NCBI GenBank assembly: GCA_002914805.1
Contig: JXTB01000003.1
Coordinates: 1,154,229 to 1,218,228, forward strand
Direction: 5' to 3'
Source of the DNA: Parasponia andersonii
Lineage: Eukaryota; Streptophyta; Magnoliopsida; Rosales; Cannabaceae
DNA: 64,000 nucleotides
The first letter of the stretch is position 1; each line of letters starts with the position of its first letter. Below, in pieces: positions 23,302 to 35,921 of this stretch. The position numbers were made by a program, and so were the translations under genes. The notes under the pieces were generated by a model. That model made no database searches. It was not told the DNA's origin and was given only the letters and a program-made list of their open reading frames with translations.

Positions 23302-23303
<2 letters not shown>
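19361..23303. other. Intergenic region, AT-rich, no gene seen
   Basis: About 3.9 kb between the Tat element and the PGL promoter. No convincing coding region, RNA gene or element end. There is a (TA)n run at 21900-21919 and long A/T tracts. The stretch 21050-21310 has repeated tag[a/c]acta-like and agtgttaggag words but no clear unit. Confidence 0.55.
21900..21919. repeat. (TA)n microsatellite
   Basis: About ten TA dinucleotides. Confidence 0.95.

Positions 23304-23347
<44 letters not shown>
23304..23347. repeat. (GA)n microsatellite upstream of PGL
   Basis: About 22 uninterrupted GA dinucleotides roughly 930 bp upstream of the PGL ATG and about 250 bp upstream of its likely 5' exon. Plant GAGA tracts near promoters can bind BBR/BPC proteins; that role is only possible here. 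Confidence 0.9.
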
Positions 23348-23352
<5 letters not shown>

Positions 23353-23539
23353 GCGATGTGTGTTTTGTCACGATCAGAGAGAGAGACTTTTTTGCGTTGT
23401 CTGTTTTGTCACGATCATTGGATGCACGTGGAAGCCCAGAAGGTAAATTCTTCTAAACTTAGGGGAGACGTTTATATAATAGTCCATGGATTAGAGTTAT
23501 ATGACACGATATATATTATATATACCATATACCGATTTC

Positions 23540-24273
23540 GTGTGGATACCCACCTTCCATCTTCGTCAGTTTCTTTCTTCTCTGTCTCTGCCACCCCTCC
23601 TCTTCTCTCCTCCTCCTCTTCCTTCTTTGTAAGAATCCCATCTTTTTTTATTTTATTTTTATTTTTTTGTTTGCTGTTTTGCTCCGGTTGCAGACTTTCA
23701 ATGGTCTTAGGCTGCATGGGATTTTTCTCCTTTTCAATATTTTTGCGTCTTTGTAACCTTCACCCTTTGATGTAATGCAAATTGAGATTGTTTCAGGATC
23801 TGGGTTTCTCTTATTTTGCTTGAAACTCTGAAGTTGATTCTGGGTTGTTTGGTTTTGATCTCTAGATTATGATCACCCAGCTCTTTTGTTGGGTTGGAGT
23901 CTTGTTCAGAATTATAAGACCATTTGAACAGTGGCTTTATTTGAATTGTTACAAAATAAAAATGCGAATTTGATTCATGAATCTGACATTGTAATCTTAT
24001 TAAATAAATGATTAATTGTGAGTTTGACTAATAAATTGTCCAGATTTTAGTTTTATAATCTTGTTCAACACCCACAAGATGAAAAGGCATGACCATTCCA
24101 TGTTTTATGTTCTTGTGAATGGTTATCAAGAAGGGTCCTTTTGTTTTTGATATTTTATTCATGATTGTTGCTGTATGATGTATCAGTTAGTTTCTTTTTA
24201 GAATTATAACTCTAGAGATTACATCTGGAATTTTGTTTTTTTTGGCAGTACTAGTCTTAAAGTTGTTGGAACT
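23540..24273 (+). promoter_or_regulatory. Probable 5' UTR of PGL with a leader intron
   Basis: A pyrimidine-rich leader (ctctgccacccctcctcttc) is followed by GTAAGA near 23629 and a long T-rich stretch ending tttttggcag at 24249, 25 bases before the ATG. This fits a leader intron of about 620 bp, a common plant arrangement. It is not proven by sequence alone. Confidence 0.45.
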
Positions 24274-26928
24274 ATGGCTCTTGTTGGGGCTCATAATCAT
24301 AAAGATAAGGAGTTGAGGATTCATGAAAGTTTGGATGAGCTTGGGACTGATTTGGCAGACTATATAGCTGAACTATCAGAGACATCAGTGAAAGAGAGGG
24401 GTGTCTTTGCAGTAGCCTTATCTGGTGGTTCTCTTATTGGCTTATTGGGGTATCAATGCCTTCCTTTTCCGACTTTTATTTAATTTGGTTTTATGATTTT
24501 GGTGTTTTTTGTTTAAATTTGTGGTGGAAAACAGAAAACTCTGTGAAGCTCCTTATAACAAGACTGTAGACTGGACCAAATGGTATATATTATGGGCTGA
24601 TGAGCGTGTTGTGGCCAAAAACCATGCTGATAGCAATTATAAGCTAGCCAAGGAAGGTTTTTTCTCCAAGGTTTCTTTCTTGAACTTCTTCCTCTTCTTA
24701 TTCCTTTTTATTTTCCTTTTCCTTTTCAGAACCAAGCCTGGCAAAAATGAAAGAAGATGATAATCTCTTTACTCTTGTCTTTTTTAAGAGAATGAGCTGA
24801 TTTAGGTGTTGCATATGGGCTTTAGTTTGTAATATCAAAAAGGTAGCTTATATTGGTTTAGATATCTATTCAAATTCTACATTTTACCAAAGAAGTTAAT
24901 TGACTTAAATGTATATTAGGTGCCAAATCTCTCCTTAACCAAGTTTTGCTAGAAAAGAATTGTTGTGGCATTTTTTTTTTGGCAGGCATTCAAATTTGGT
25001 AATTTTGTAGATAAATTTGGCTTGTGGCTAAGGGAAGGACCACATTAATAGTTTCTCTAGTCATTTATCTTTACATGATAAAGCAACAAGATAGCTACTT
25101 CAGTACACCTTCTCTTTAGAGAAAGTGTTTCCTTAACCATAACTATATCATCTTTTTCCCTCTTGGGTTGATGATCTTCCGTTTTAATTTTTCTTTCCTG
25201 CCCTAAACTGAGTTTTATTGTCGTGTTCTTTGAGTTGGTTCCATTTCTTTTTCACCTTTCTGCTCCATCTAGGGTATAACCTCCAAGAATATTGCAGTTA
25301 TACTTTTCTTCAACAACTTGACCCTCTTTTCTTCTCATTAGCGGGATAAAACTTCTTTAGCTCAAAATCAAATCATCCTGGATAAGAATAAATAGAATGA
25401 TAATTTGGTTGGCGAAGTTAAAAGTTTGTGATGTATATTTGTGGCTGAATTTCTGTCTACATGATAAGGCAGTTTATTTGAGAGCAGTAAAGTTGTTAGT
25501 TATGAATATGATCCTCATGAAAGGAATATATGAACTTCTAGCAATTTTTCATGGGTTAGTTTGGATTATGGAGAGTAAGCTTTATGTTTGATTGGGTTGA
25601 GATAATTTGAAGTAGATAATGAATCATTAAGCATTGTTGGGAAATCAACTTCTGAAATCGGTGAACTAGTTCTAAGTATGAATAATAAACTGAAGACTAT
25701 CAATACTAAAAGTCCCATAATGCAGGCTCCACATTGCTCACTTTCTACTCATTTATTATTACTTTTTCTAAAGTTGCAGACTTGATTTTATAGCTCTTTT
25801 CTTGACTTCTGACTTCTGAGCACATTTTCCTCGAAAATGGCCTAATTAAGTGACAAGAGCAGCATTCCAATAAGCAAGTAAATAGGAAAATTATGGTGAG
25901 GATTAAATTCTGTGCTTATGTTGTGGTAATGTTTAGAATAGGTAGATAAGATATATATATTTTTTTTAATATAGTATAGGTAGATAAGATTTTTAAGACT
26001 TACTGAATTGGAGCCGTTGAACTAATGTGGAACCAGTGCATGACAGGAATAACCAATCTATTAGGCTGTTTGTAATTTCTTAGGTACGTTCCTAAAAGTT
26101 AAAACAAATGACCCTACCTACGCAATTCCTTTTTCCCCTGAAGTGAGATTAGTGTTCAACGGAGTTGACAGGGACATCTGTCCCCCATGCCTCAAATGCC
26201 AAATTAGTTCTTTCTTCTTTTCTGTTTGTAAAGCCATGTACTATTCCTTTTGAAGTTTTATGCGTGTCCCTTCTTGATATAGAAAAGCCTTGCAATGATA
26301 AAGTAATTAGAAGGAAGGATAACAGAATTGAGCTTCTATGTTAATTCTGTTATAACAGAATTAGAACTAGTTATATCCGTTCTAGATCTTTGTTGATGTT
26401 CCCATCATCTTTATTCTCATATGCTTATTACCGCAGGTACCTATTGTTCCAAGCCATGTGCATTCTATCAATGATTCTGTGTCAGCAGAGGAAGCTGCAA
26501 ATGAGTATGAGTTTGTTATTCGTCAGTTAGTGAAATCTCGTGTGATCAGCGTGTCCGACACGAGTGACTGCCCCAAGTTTGACCTGATCCTTCTCGGAAT
26601 AGGCCCAGATGGCCATGTTGCCTCTCTGTTCCCGAATCACCCGGTGCTTGATGAGAAAGATGAATGGGTAACATTCATTACTGACTCCCCCAAACCTCCA
26701 CCTGAGAGGATCACTTTCACTTTGCCGGTCATCAACTCGGCATCCAACGTGGTCGTAGTCGTGACAGGTGACAGCAAAGCCGATGCTGCACACTTGGCAG
26801 TTGATGATGTTGGACCTGATAGCCCATTGGTACCTGCAAAGTTGGTCCAGCCAACAAAAGGGAAGCTGGTGTGGTTTTTGGACAAGCCAGCTGCCTCAAA
26901 ACTTGAAGGTTTTCAATTTTCAGAGTAG
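24274..26928 (+). CDS. PGL1: 6-phosphogluconolactonase (cytosolic-type)
   Basis: Exons 24274-24449, 24535-24670 and 26437-26928 join in phase to 267 aa, the usual length of leaderless plant PGLs. The enzyme hydrolyses 6-phosphogluconolactone to 6-phosphogluconate in the oxidative pentose phosphate pathway, which supplies NADPH. Family motifs are SGGS (residues 50-53), WADERVV (79-85) with its conserved Asp/Glu/Arg, and [13 protein letters not shown] (from 158), which carries the catalytic His; P(A)KLVQP lies near the C-terminus. No transit peptide precedes the conserved body, so cytosol or peroxisome is likely; the ending FQFSE is not a peroxisomal PTS1. Intron 2 is long (1766 bp). The next gene is convergent, 1.25 kb away. 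The symbol follows the Arabidopsis PGL1 I recall beside an AtE1 gene; PGL2/4 naming is possible. Confidence 0.95.
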
Positions 26929-28174
26929 GTTCAATCTCTTCATGCCCAAGTGTATGTTTGTATGTAGTGGAGGGATTAGACGCTTTGTGCTTCATTTCTA
27001 TTTCATTAGTCCCCTTTATTTTGTTCCTTTTGCTCTTGGGTTAAATTCTCCATTTTGCCTAGTCTTCCTTTCCTCTTTTTTTTTTTTTCCCTTTACTTTT
27101 TCTTTAGGGGCTTGGAGAAGTGTGATCATCCTTTTTGTAACTAGAGGTCAATAAAGTTGGGGCCTGAAAAGAAAAGCTCTCCCTTTCTCCTTACAGGAAT
27201 TACTGAGGATAATCTCATTGGTAAGCCAGCACTTATGCAAAGACAATATACATTAAAATTGAAGCAGACATGAGGAAATGACAACATTTATTGCTTCACA
27301 ACATTGTGGGTTAACAGATCAGAAATATTTTATAATTTGTTATTTTATATATTTAAGCTCTCATCAAAAGATTTGTCCCTCAGGAAACAAATAAAGAAAT
27401 GACTGGTTACATTTATTAAGGCTCAGGAGACCACATCTTGTTTCAGGAAAACAAAGTAAACAAAACCAAGTTTGGAGGCTGGTGGACCAATACTGTTCCA
27501 TCTTAAATATATTGCAGTACAGTCTAATACTACCTCACCTCTATTACTTAAAAAAAATAAAAATAAATAGATAACAGGAACAAATATCAAATAACAAAGG
27601 TTGCCTAACTGCAGAGAATTTGACATCACACCCTCCTCTCTGAAATCAAATATTACTTTCTTCACCTACTTTCAACCATCCTAAATTAATTAATGAGAGC
27701 TACATTACATCAATCTTTTCCAAGATAGAGACTCCAAAGCGTGTGGAATTCACACTATTATTCCAATATACATTAATTATTGCATTACTATGTCAAAATT
27801 AGATATGTTGACATCCCATTTTCCAGCTAAGAACTTCTAATAAATTAAATAACAAACACTTCTTGACCAGAGCCACGCGAATCCTTGACACTCCAGTTAA
27901 AATATTCTTCATAAGGATAGTTTGTCAACTTTAGAAGGGATAGTTTATGATGCCACGTTGAGCAAATTAACATTTCTTTTGGTTGATGGCACAAAGAAGT
28001 TCTAAAAGAATTGTGAGACTGTGATCTATCAATGGAGTGGTTCAGAATTAAAGTTACATCCCAGTTGTCCCAAAAAGGAAAAAAAACTCAAAACTTTACA
28101 GGAGGGAAATTTTCAGCCTCTCTAGGGAGTGTAACAGCATAAATTATACTTAATATGAGTGCTAACAACCAGGA
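26929..28174. other. Convergent intergenic region between PGL and FLN2
   Basis: It holds the two 3' UTRs. An AATAAA-type signal (aataaag) lies at about 27150, 220 bp after the PGL stop. The rest is AT-rich with no gene seen. Confidence 0.6.
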
Positions 28175-30955
28175 TCAACTGACAGACGCAGACGCAGACG
28201 CAGACTCTACTATTGTGCGGTATTCCTTTTCTGTTATTGACCTTATGCCATATTCATCAGGAATCACTTCTTCTTCCATACCTTCTTTTGGAGGGAAGCC
28301 ACGCTCTCTTCCAAGAGCCCATTGATCTATGACCCCACAATCAATTGCATACTTGATTATGTGCTCTAAGTAGCCTTTATCAGTAATTAGTTCTAGCTGA
28401 ACAGTCAACATTCTCAGGAATGCTGAAAAGAAGTCAACAAGAAATTAAGTATCATCCTAGAATTTTCAGAACATAAATAAATGCAATGTTACTCATTCTT
28501 AAATATATGAAATACATGTATACATGTGTATATTTTATCAATGATCATCAAAAGGTGAAATAAGAGTCTAGACGTGGTTCAACACAATCATCAATAACTA
28601 AAAGAAAGAAATTCTTGTGCTCAAAGAATAGTACCTGCAACAATGCCGTCTCCAGATGCTGACATATCACTAGTAAAAGGAGTAAGGTGAGGGTCTTCCA
28701 TTCCATTAACAGCACCATTGTGCTCCGCAGTGTAGTAGTGTATCTTAGAAGTCCCGTTTGTCACAAACAACACCTTGAGATTTTCGTGCCAAAGAGGTTC
28801 GATTACTTCTGGTTTGTAATGAACAAATTTAGATCTGGCATTGTTTTTAGTGTCAAATTCCTCCGTGGGTGTGATTCCGCATAGGAATTCAAGTTCTTGC
28901 TTAGTAACTTCGATAATATCGGCAAGATTCCACACTTGTTGTACGAACGTCTTGGCTTCTTCACTAGATTGCCACAGTGGCAAAGGAAGGTTTACATCAT
29001 AGAAAATAACTCCTCCTAACTTCTTTGAAATCTTGATTGCTCGCAGTGTAGTTGATCTCATGTTTGGATCAAGCAGGGAATGTGTGCTGAAATAGAACAT
29101 CTTTGCCTGCACAATAAGTTGTCAAAAATAAGTTATACAGACAAATCAAACTTTCAAGAAGATGAAAATTCAAAAGATATTAAGTAATATTGGCTGAAAT
29201 CAAACAACTTAATACGTGCTTCCCAACTTTAAATCAAGCAATAATTCTTCCACGCTGACATTTATGTAAGAAAAAGGGCTAGTTTTAAGCAGAATTTCAG
29301 ACTTTGGAAGCCCATGACAAACTAAATCCAAACAAAGGGATGGCAATGATAAACAATCCTTCTGCATTTCAATTTGATGGATAAAAGGAAAGAACTAAAT
29401 GCTGGATGATCTAATCAGAGACACACTGGTCAGATAGTTCCAACTTCCAAGTTCAATTCCCATCGACGAATTACTCATGGGCAAAAAATACACAACATCA
29501 ACCAATTGGCAGTCGTTATTGATAAGATGCTGGGACCAACTGACTGAAATCTTTTACCTCCTTCAAAACATCAATATTGATTTCAGACTTCGATAAAGAA
29601 TCCTCTGCACAAGGTTTGACACAAGCTGTTCTCACGCGGCCCCTTTTGCTAACTTTCATATGCGATACTGCTGTTGTCCTTTTACTATCGATGCGAACTG
29701 ATCTGGTCTGAACATTGTTGATATTCATATAATACAGCAGGGCCTCACCATAGTCATCACTCCCAAGTTTCCCCATGAAAGCAACTTTACCACCTAAGCT
29801 CGCAAGAGCAATTGCAACACTTCCCGCTGATCCACCTGGAGCCCTTACAAACTTTTTAGGAGCCCACAATGCATCTTTCATTCTTTCGTGTATTTCATAG
29901 TCGATTAGTCTGTTTGCTGGCCGTCCTGATGGCACAAAAGCATGCTGTGCAGCTCCAAAGCAACAAACCAGAGGGGGCCAGCCATATGTGAAGCTAATAT
30001 CCTCTCCCTCATCTATTTTTAAGTCTTCTTCACTCTCATCCTCTACATTAGCCAAAAAAGTTGACTCCTCAGGTTCACTCATTTCAGCTTCATTAACCAA
30101 ATCTTGACTATCAGCATCATCTTTCTGCTTAGTCTTCCTCCTCCTAACCTTCTTCTCAGTTTTCACTTCCTCCGCGCTACTAGAAGCAGAAGAAGCTGTA
30201 TACAATTGAGTTAACAGGTTTAGTGCTAACCAATGAAGATTTTCATTAGGACTTACTAAACATATAGATACTAAAACTAACGAGACTTGCATACAACAAA
30301 AGCAATACCTTTCTTTCGAGTCCTTCGTGGAGACTTCTTGGAATCCTTACTAGACACAGAAACTACGGTATCAACACTCTCCCCATCAGTAGTTACCTCC
30401 AATTCAGAATTCTCCTCCGGGTTTTCCTTTGCCGCTTTCTTCCGAGTTCTTTTAGAAGTCCTAGATGTCTTCTTTTTCACCACAACCTCATCCCCATCCG
30501 ATGCTTCCAGTGCCAAATCCTCTACAGCTTTCTTTCTGGCTGCAACACCCCATTTGTTATTCTGCAACCAAAAGCCCTGAAGTTGCACAAGTTTCTGCGA
30601 CGGATTATGCAACGGCCAATTCGAGTGGCACCTGCACATTCCAGTCAGAAAATCTCACCATTTTTTAAAAATCATTAACAACAACTGTCTGAACCTGAGC
30701 TAGCTAAGGGAAGACTAACATTCATTAAGCTATACTGAGGGTTTTAGAGGTTTATGTAAGTAATCCATCTCAAACCCAACAAGGAATTCCCGTTCTTTAT
30801 ACAGATTCGCTTGAACATAACCAAAGCAATATAATGGCTGTCAATATATAGACATAAGCTTCTTACCAAATGCAAAACAATGAAAGATGAAGGATTAGAC
30901 AGAGAAAAGAGAACCTGGGTAGCGAGAGAAAGTGAGTGAAAGAGAGAGACGCCAT
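28175..30955 (-). CDS. FLN2: Fructokinase-like protein 2, chloroplastic (FLN2-like)
   Basis: Exons on - are 30955-30915, 30631-30309, 30195-29558, 29106-28635 and 28422-28175. They join in phase to 573 aa. It starts MASLSFTHFLSLPRCHSNW, a plastid transit peptide. Residues about 50-190 are a charged, Lys/Arg- and Glu-rich extension like that of Arabidopsis FLN2. The pfkB fold follows (PSGRPANRLIDYE, RAPGGSAGSVAIALASLGGKVAFMGKLGSDDYG, ITKQELEFL-like EVTKQELEFLCG). The usual GAGD catalytic motif reads SASGDG, so kinase activity is doubtful, as for known FLNs. A Cys pair (WPPLVCCFG, Cys199-Cys200) matches the pair through which FLNs contact thioredoxin z. FLNs belong to the plastid-encoded RNA polymerase complex and are needed for plastid transcription. 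It is head-to-head with HPPK/DHPS. A GAGD-less FLN1 is the alternative; the long extension favours FLN2. Confidence 0.92.
28183..28204 (-). repeat. Hexanucleotide repeat in the FLN2 C-terminus
   Basis: About four copies of cagacg (sense strand cgtctg) encode the tail SASASAS just before the stop, a coding microsatellite. Confidence 0.85.
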
Positions 30956-32641
30956 AGATGGTGCTAAAGAGAGCTAATCTCAGCTGCCCTCAACTCAACC
31001 AATTCCAAACTCTTCCGTTCTGTAATCCTCTTGGGCAGTGGGAGAGAGAGGGAGAGTAGGAGCGCGGGGTTTAAGACTTGGCAAATTACCCCTACCCTCT
31101 GTCTTTTGCCAAATATAACACTTTACCCCAATGTAATTAATCTTGACATATTTTATCCCAAATTTGGCAGAAGTTTTATCACTTTGCCCCAAAAGTAAAC
31201 GGCGTTAACAATAATTTTGCTTAACAATTTTTCGAAAAAGAAAAAGAAAAGTTGTCTCCTAGAGAAAGCGTGGAGCAATGGTGAAGGTGTCTTGAGTGCT
31301 TGCCTTCTCAGCTCGCAGACGCTCTCGTTCACGACCTCCTCCCTCGTCGTCTCCTCTTCCCTTCTTTGCTTGAGTATGCCTTTTTTTTTTTTTTTTTCCT
31401 AAATCAGAGCTCTTTTTTTTTTAAAAAAAAAAAAAAATTTCTGATCAGACCCAGAACCGATTTTCTCCAAAGAGTGGTTATATATCGATCCCAAAGGTTC
31501 AAAGCTATGAAATCTTAAATGGGTTTTAAGAATTTTTTGTAGAGTTTTCAAAACAAGGGTGGAAGGGGTTGATCTAAGAGGCCAAGACTTGACCATTGCA
31601 GAATAGATGGCTTATACTGGAGGCTTTTTTTTTTTTTTCTTTTTTTTTTTCCCTCATGTTTTTTGAATGTTGCCGATTACCATAGGCTCGTGAGCTCTGC
31701 TCTTTGGGTCATTACTGAGCTTTGGTTAGTTTGATTAATGGTGGGATTTAGATTAGGATTCATTGGAGTACATTATAAGGCTGGTCAAGGGGCATTAAAA
31801 ATATTGAGCATATAATAATGATAGCTTGTTTTTTTCCCTTTTTATTTGTTTTCAAAATGGGTCTTCATTACCATTTTCATGGAGTTTTTATATGTACAAC
31901 AAACAAATAAACAAGGGCAGAACCAAACGCAAGGGAACTGTGTTAGCGGGAGGGACAGACAGCACCAAAGATGAGGGGCTTTACTCTACTTTATTTCCTA
32001 GACCACTTCACGTGTGAAATGACCAAAACGACACTTAGTCTGACTCCACTTAATCAAAATCCGACGGTCGTGAAACTGCCACGTTTCTCAGTATTCTCTT
32101 GGGAGAGGACCCGAACCAAAGCCGTTGGCGTTGTTCTTCTTCTCACGCCGCAATTTTTTTCTGTATCTTTGTCCGGCTAATCTAAAAGGTACCCATTACT
32201 CTCTGTTGGGAAAGAAAGAAAGCAAAGCAGTTGAAATTTCTCCTTCGTTTTGCTCAGTTCTATTTATTTTCTTGTCAATTGACATAACATGATTCCTTTT
32301 GCCATCTCTGTCTCCTTGAATATATCTGTATATATACACAAGTATTAGGCCTTTGTGAGTCACTAGAATTTTGTTTAGTGAATTTCCTGTAATAGTCATT
32401 TCTTTCTGCCTAGCATGTTTGAACTGTGTTTCTCCTGTCTTTTGGTCTAATGGGTATGAGTTCTAGGTGCATTTTTGTTTTAAATGGGCAAATCAATATC
32501 TTAACAAAGAGTTCAAATGTTCATTTGTGTGGTATTAGACAACTGCATATGGAAGTTTTGATATCGGTATTGTGCAACTATAGGTTGAGGAGTAGAATAT
32601 CATCAACTTCGGTATCACTTTGATTAGGAACCACTTCTGAC
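30956..32641. promoter_or_regulatory. Head-to-head intergenic region, FLN2 and HPPK/DHPS
   Basis: 1.69 kb between two divergent start codons, holding both promoters and leaders. A likely leader donor for HPPK/DHPS (ctaaaagGTACCC) lies near 32187. There are T and A homopolymer runs near 31380-31440 and 31625-31650. No other gene is supported. Confidence 0.5.
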
Positions 32642-34458
32642 ATGAACATATTCAAGCAGCTCTTGCCCAGCAAATACGGATTAAATGGTGTCACAAAGCG
32701 TTGTAAAGGTAACTTTTAGAACACAATTTTGCTGAGTCCATAGAATGCATTGTGATTCAAGACTCTTGACTGTTATATTATTTGCCTTGAAAAAGAGATT
32801 GAATCTTTTTAGATGCTATGGTGAATAGGATTAGAATTTACTTTGTATAATGGGGATATCTTTCTAATGAATTTTATTAGATGTCCTTGAAGCTAAATGT
32901 ATAATACTCTTTGTATTAAGGCTTTTGAGGGGGGAGGAGAATACATTAGCCAGTATCCCGATGTTACTTTTTGTTTCATTTTCATACAGTATCATGTTTC
33001 TCCTCCCTCCATTCATCGGCAAATGCAAGGGTGGAAGTTCATTCTCAGGAGCAAGAAGTAGTGATCGCTATAGGCAGCAATGTAGGTGACAGACTGCATA
33101 ATTTCAATGAAGCCTTGCGGTTAATGAAAAGATCCGGAATAGACATCGTAAGACACGGTTGTCTATATGAGACAGCACCAGCCTATGTGACTGATCAGCC
33201 TCACTTTCTCAATTCTGCCGTGAGAGCTTTTACAAAACTTGGACCTCATGAGTTATTGGGAGCACTTAAGAAAATTGAGAAGGACATGGGACGTACTGGT
33301 GGTATAAGGTATGGACCGAGGCCAATTGATTTAGACATATTGTTCTATGGAAACTTCAGGGTCAATTCTGATGTTCTTACTATCCCACATGAAAGAATTT
33401 GGGAAAGACCATTTGTAATAGCCCCATTGATGGATTTACTGGGATTAGCTATCGAGAATGATACAGTTGCTTACTGGCATTCTTTTTCTTGTCTTTCTAA
33501 TGGGCTTTTTGAATCCTGGGAAAAATTAGGTGGTGATTCTCTAATTGGAAAAGAAGGTATGAAGAGAGTTTTGCCCATCAATAATTCCTTGTGGGACTGG
33601 TCTCAGAAGACCTCAGTCATGGGTATCCTTAATCTAACCCCAGATAGTTTTAGTGACGGAGGAAAGTTTCAATCTATAAAGGATGCAGTCTCTCTAGTCC
33701 GCTTGATGATTTCAGAAGGTGCAGATATGATTGACATCGGTGCGCAATCTACACGTCCAGTGGCATCTAGGATTTCCCCTGAAGAAGAAATGGACAGACT
33801 AATTCCTGTTTTAGAAGCCATTCTTGAAATGCCTGAAGTAGAGGGAAAACTTGTATCTGTAGATACTTTTTACTCGAAAGTTGCTTCAGAAGCAGTCAGC
33901 AGAGGGGCTCATATTGTGAATGATATATCTTCCGGGCAGTTAGATTCGGACATGTTTAGGGTTGTTGCCGACCTTGGGGTTCCTTATATTGCAATGCACA
34001 TGAGGGGGGACCCATCAACTATGCAGAGTTGTGTAAACTTGCAATATGATAATGTCTGTAAGCAGGTCGCTACTGAGCTGTACTTAAGGTTGAGAGATGC
34101 AGAATTATCTGGTATCCCAGCTTGGAGGATAATCATTGACCCTGGAATTGGATTCTCAAAGAATACTGAACAAAATTTGGATATTCTTTTGGAGTTGCGG
34201 AACATTCGAACAGAGATTGCAAAGAAGAGTCTGGCCTTGTCTCATGCACCTTTACTTTTAGGACCTTCTAGGAAGAAATTTTTAGGTGAAATATGTTCTC
34301 GCCCTGCTGCAGATGAGAGAGACCCGGCTACTGTTGCTTCTGTCGCTGCTGGAGTTTTGGCTGGTGCCAACATTGTGAGAGTGCATAACGTGAGAGATAA
34401 TCTAGACGCTGTGAAGCTATGTGATGCAATGTTGAGACGGAAGAGATCAGTTGCATAA
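32642..34458 (+). CDS. Bifunctional HPPK/DHPS, folate biosynthesis
   Basis: Exon 1 is 32642-32708 and exon 2 is 32990-34458, joining in phase 1 to 511 aa, close to the plant mitochondrial enzyme. It pyrophosphorylates 6-hydroxymethyl-dihydropterin and condenses the product with p-aminobenzoate to dihydropteroate. HPPK motifs: GSNVGDR from residue 51 and RPIDLDILFYG from 133. DHPS motifs: MGILNLTPDSFSDGG from 233, GADMIDIGAQSTRP, SVDTF, NDISSGQ, IDPGIGFSK, GPSRKKFLG and RVHNV. The first exon encodes MNIFKQLLPSKYGLN..., basic and hydrophobic with no acidic residue, as in a mitochondrial presequence. The core lies in one uninterrupted exon, as usual. The Arabidopsis cytosolic paralogue I recall is At1g69190, next to FLN2 (At1g69200), the same neighbour as here. 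Mitochondrial location is inferred. Confidence 0.97.
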
Positions 34459-35921
34459 TATTATGAGATGTGGCAAAATTTTGCCATTTTCTCATATGCA
34501 AAAAACGTGCTTCATATTCTTTCCACATTTATCCAGATCAGACTTGAAAGATGAGGGAAATTTTTTTTTTTTTAACTTCCATGGAACAAATCGTTGTTTA
34601 ACTTATGCTTTGCAGCGTAAGTTTGTTTGTGAAGTGTGATTTTGTTTATGAAGTTTACATGAGGGTGTAAACTAGCGTATGGTATTTTCCAAACCTTCTG
34701 TACCTTTTTAACTTTTTCATGTCAAAGATGTACAGATCAGACTTTTGTGGTGGAGTGAACTTATTCTTTTCTATTGAACTGTTTGCTGGGAAGGATGGAC
34801 CAAATTGTCAACTTTCAATATGTTCAATTCGCCGGTAATGCAGCAAATGTAAGAGGATGCGGGTCTGTCGTTGTAACAGCATAAGTGAAATGAAAAAGCA
34901 GAAAAGTACAGGAGAGTGAAGAGAATCATATCAGTTCATAATAACACAATTATACCGGATTAGCAAGGACTAAGGAAGAGGATCACTAGACTTTCTGGTC
35001 TGGTTGAAGATTTTCCTTTTCAGTTTCTACCTGAACTCTTGAGCAAAGCCATTCTAGTTTCTACCTGGCCATATGTCCTGCTTAGTCAGTTGCATATCAG
35101 TAAGCCTGATTCTAACAATACAAACAGGCGCGTAGCATCTGTTTTCAACAAATATGGTGAGTGAGGTGCCTGCCTGGCCGATGAAACGCGTACTCAAAAT
35201 GTCCATCGTGCCAACATGGTTAGTTCCACTCCAGGGCTTTGATGGAGAAATGCGCACTTGTCATTTCAGATGCGATCAATTATTATTTTTTCCCTCGTCT
35301 AGAAACTACACATGAGGAAGATGCAAGTTGAAACCAATTCTTTTCACAATTCTGGAAATACTTTGAGCTTTCTTCACATTCCTTGTGTTCATACCATGAA
35401 AAATGAAAAGAGCAAGACGTTTCTAGCACTCACAGTGGGTCTGTTTTTGGTGTTGGATTCATGGCAATAGCATGCTATTTAATAGGGGCATAAATGAATA
35501 AATTAGCCTCACAAAGCAAAAATATATGGACGGAAATCCACTCTCACGCTATGACTACGAGAGCTGTTTTCTTCAACTCCCAAGTACAATATTCAAACAG
35601 CAAGAGGCAAAAACAAAAGCTAAAAACTGCTAAGTACAATATTCAAATAGCAATTGGAGTCATGCTCCACCCATGAAGCAGATAATTTGCTATAAAGTCA
35701 AAGTTCCACAAAAAAAATTTCATGAGAAAGATACCGCTCAATTACACTTGACCGCAGACACAAGCCTCCAATCATCAGTTTCTGTCAAGTAAAACTGCTC
35801 TGTAATGTATTAATCGAAGCATCTGTTTCACGCAAATAATTGTACAGACTACTAACATTTCACAAAAAGGAATGGCAGAATTTCCACAATGTGTTCTCAT
35901 ATTAAACTGATGCTTGTTAGT
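34459..35921. other. Convergent intergenic region after HPPK/DHPS
   Basis: 3' UTRs of HPPK/DHPS (+) and the AtE1-like gene (-) plus spacer. No gene or element seen; open frames are short and without family features. Confidence 0.55.

Noticed and set aside
31217-31518. Small gene between FLN2 and HPPK/DHPS
   Set aside because: The frames run through T and A homopolymers and show no recognisable protein; a leader or spacer is more likely.
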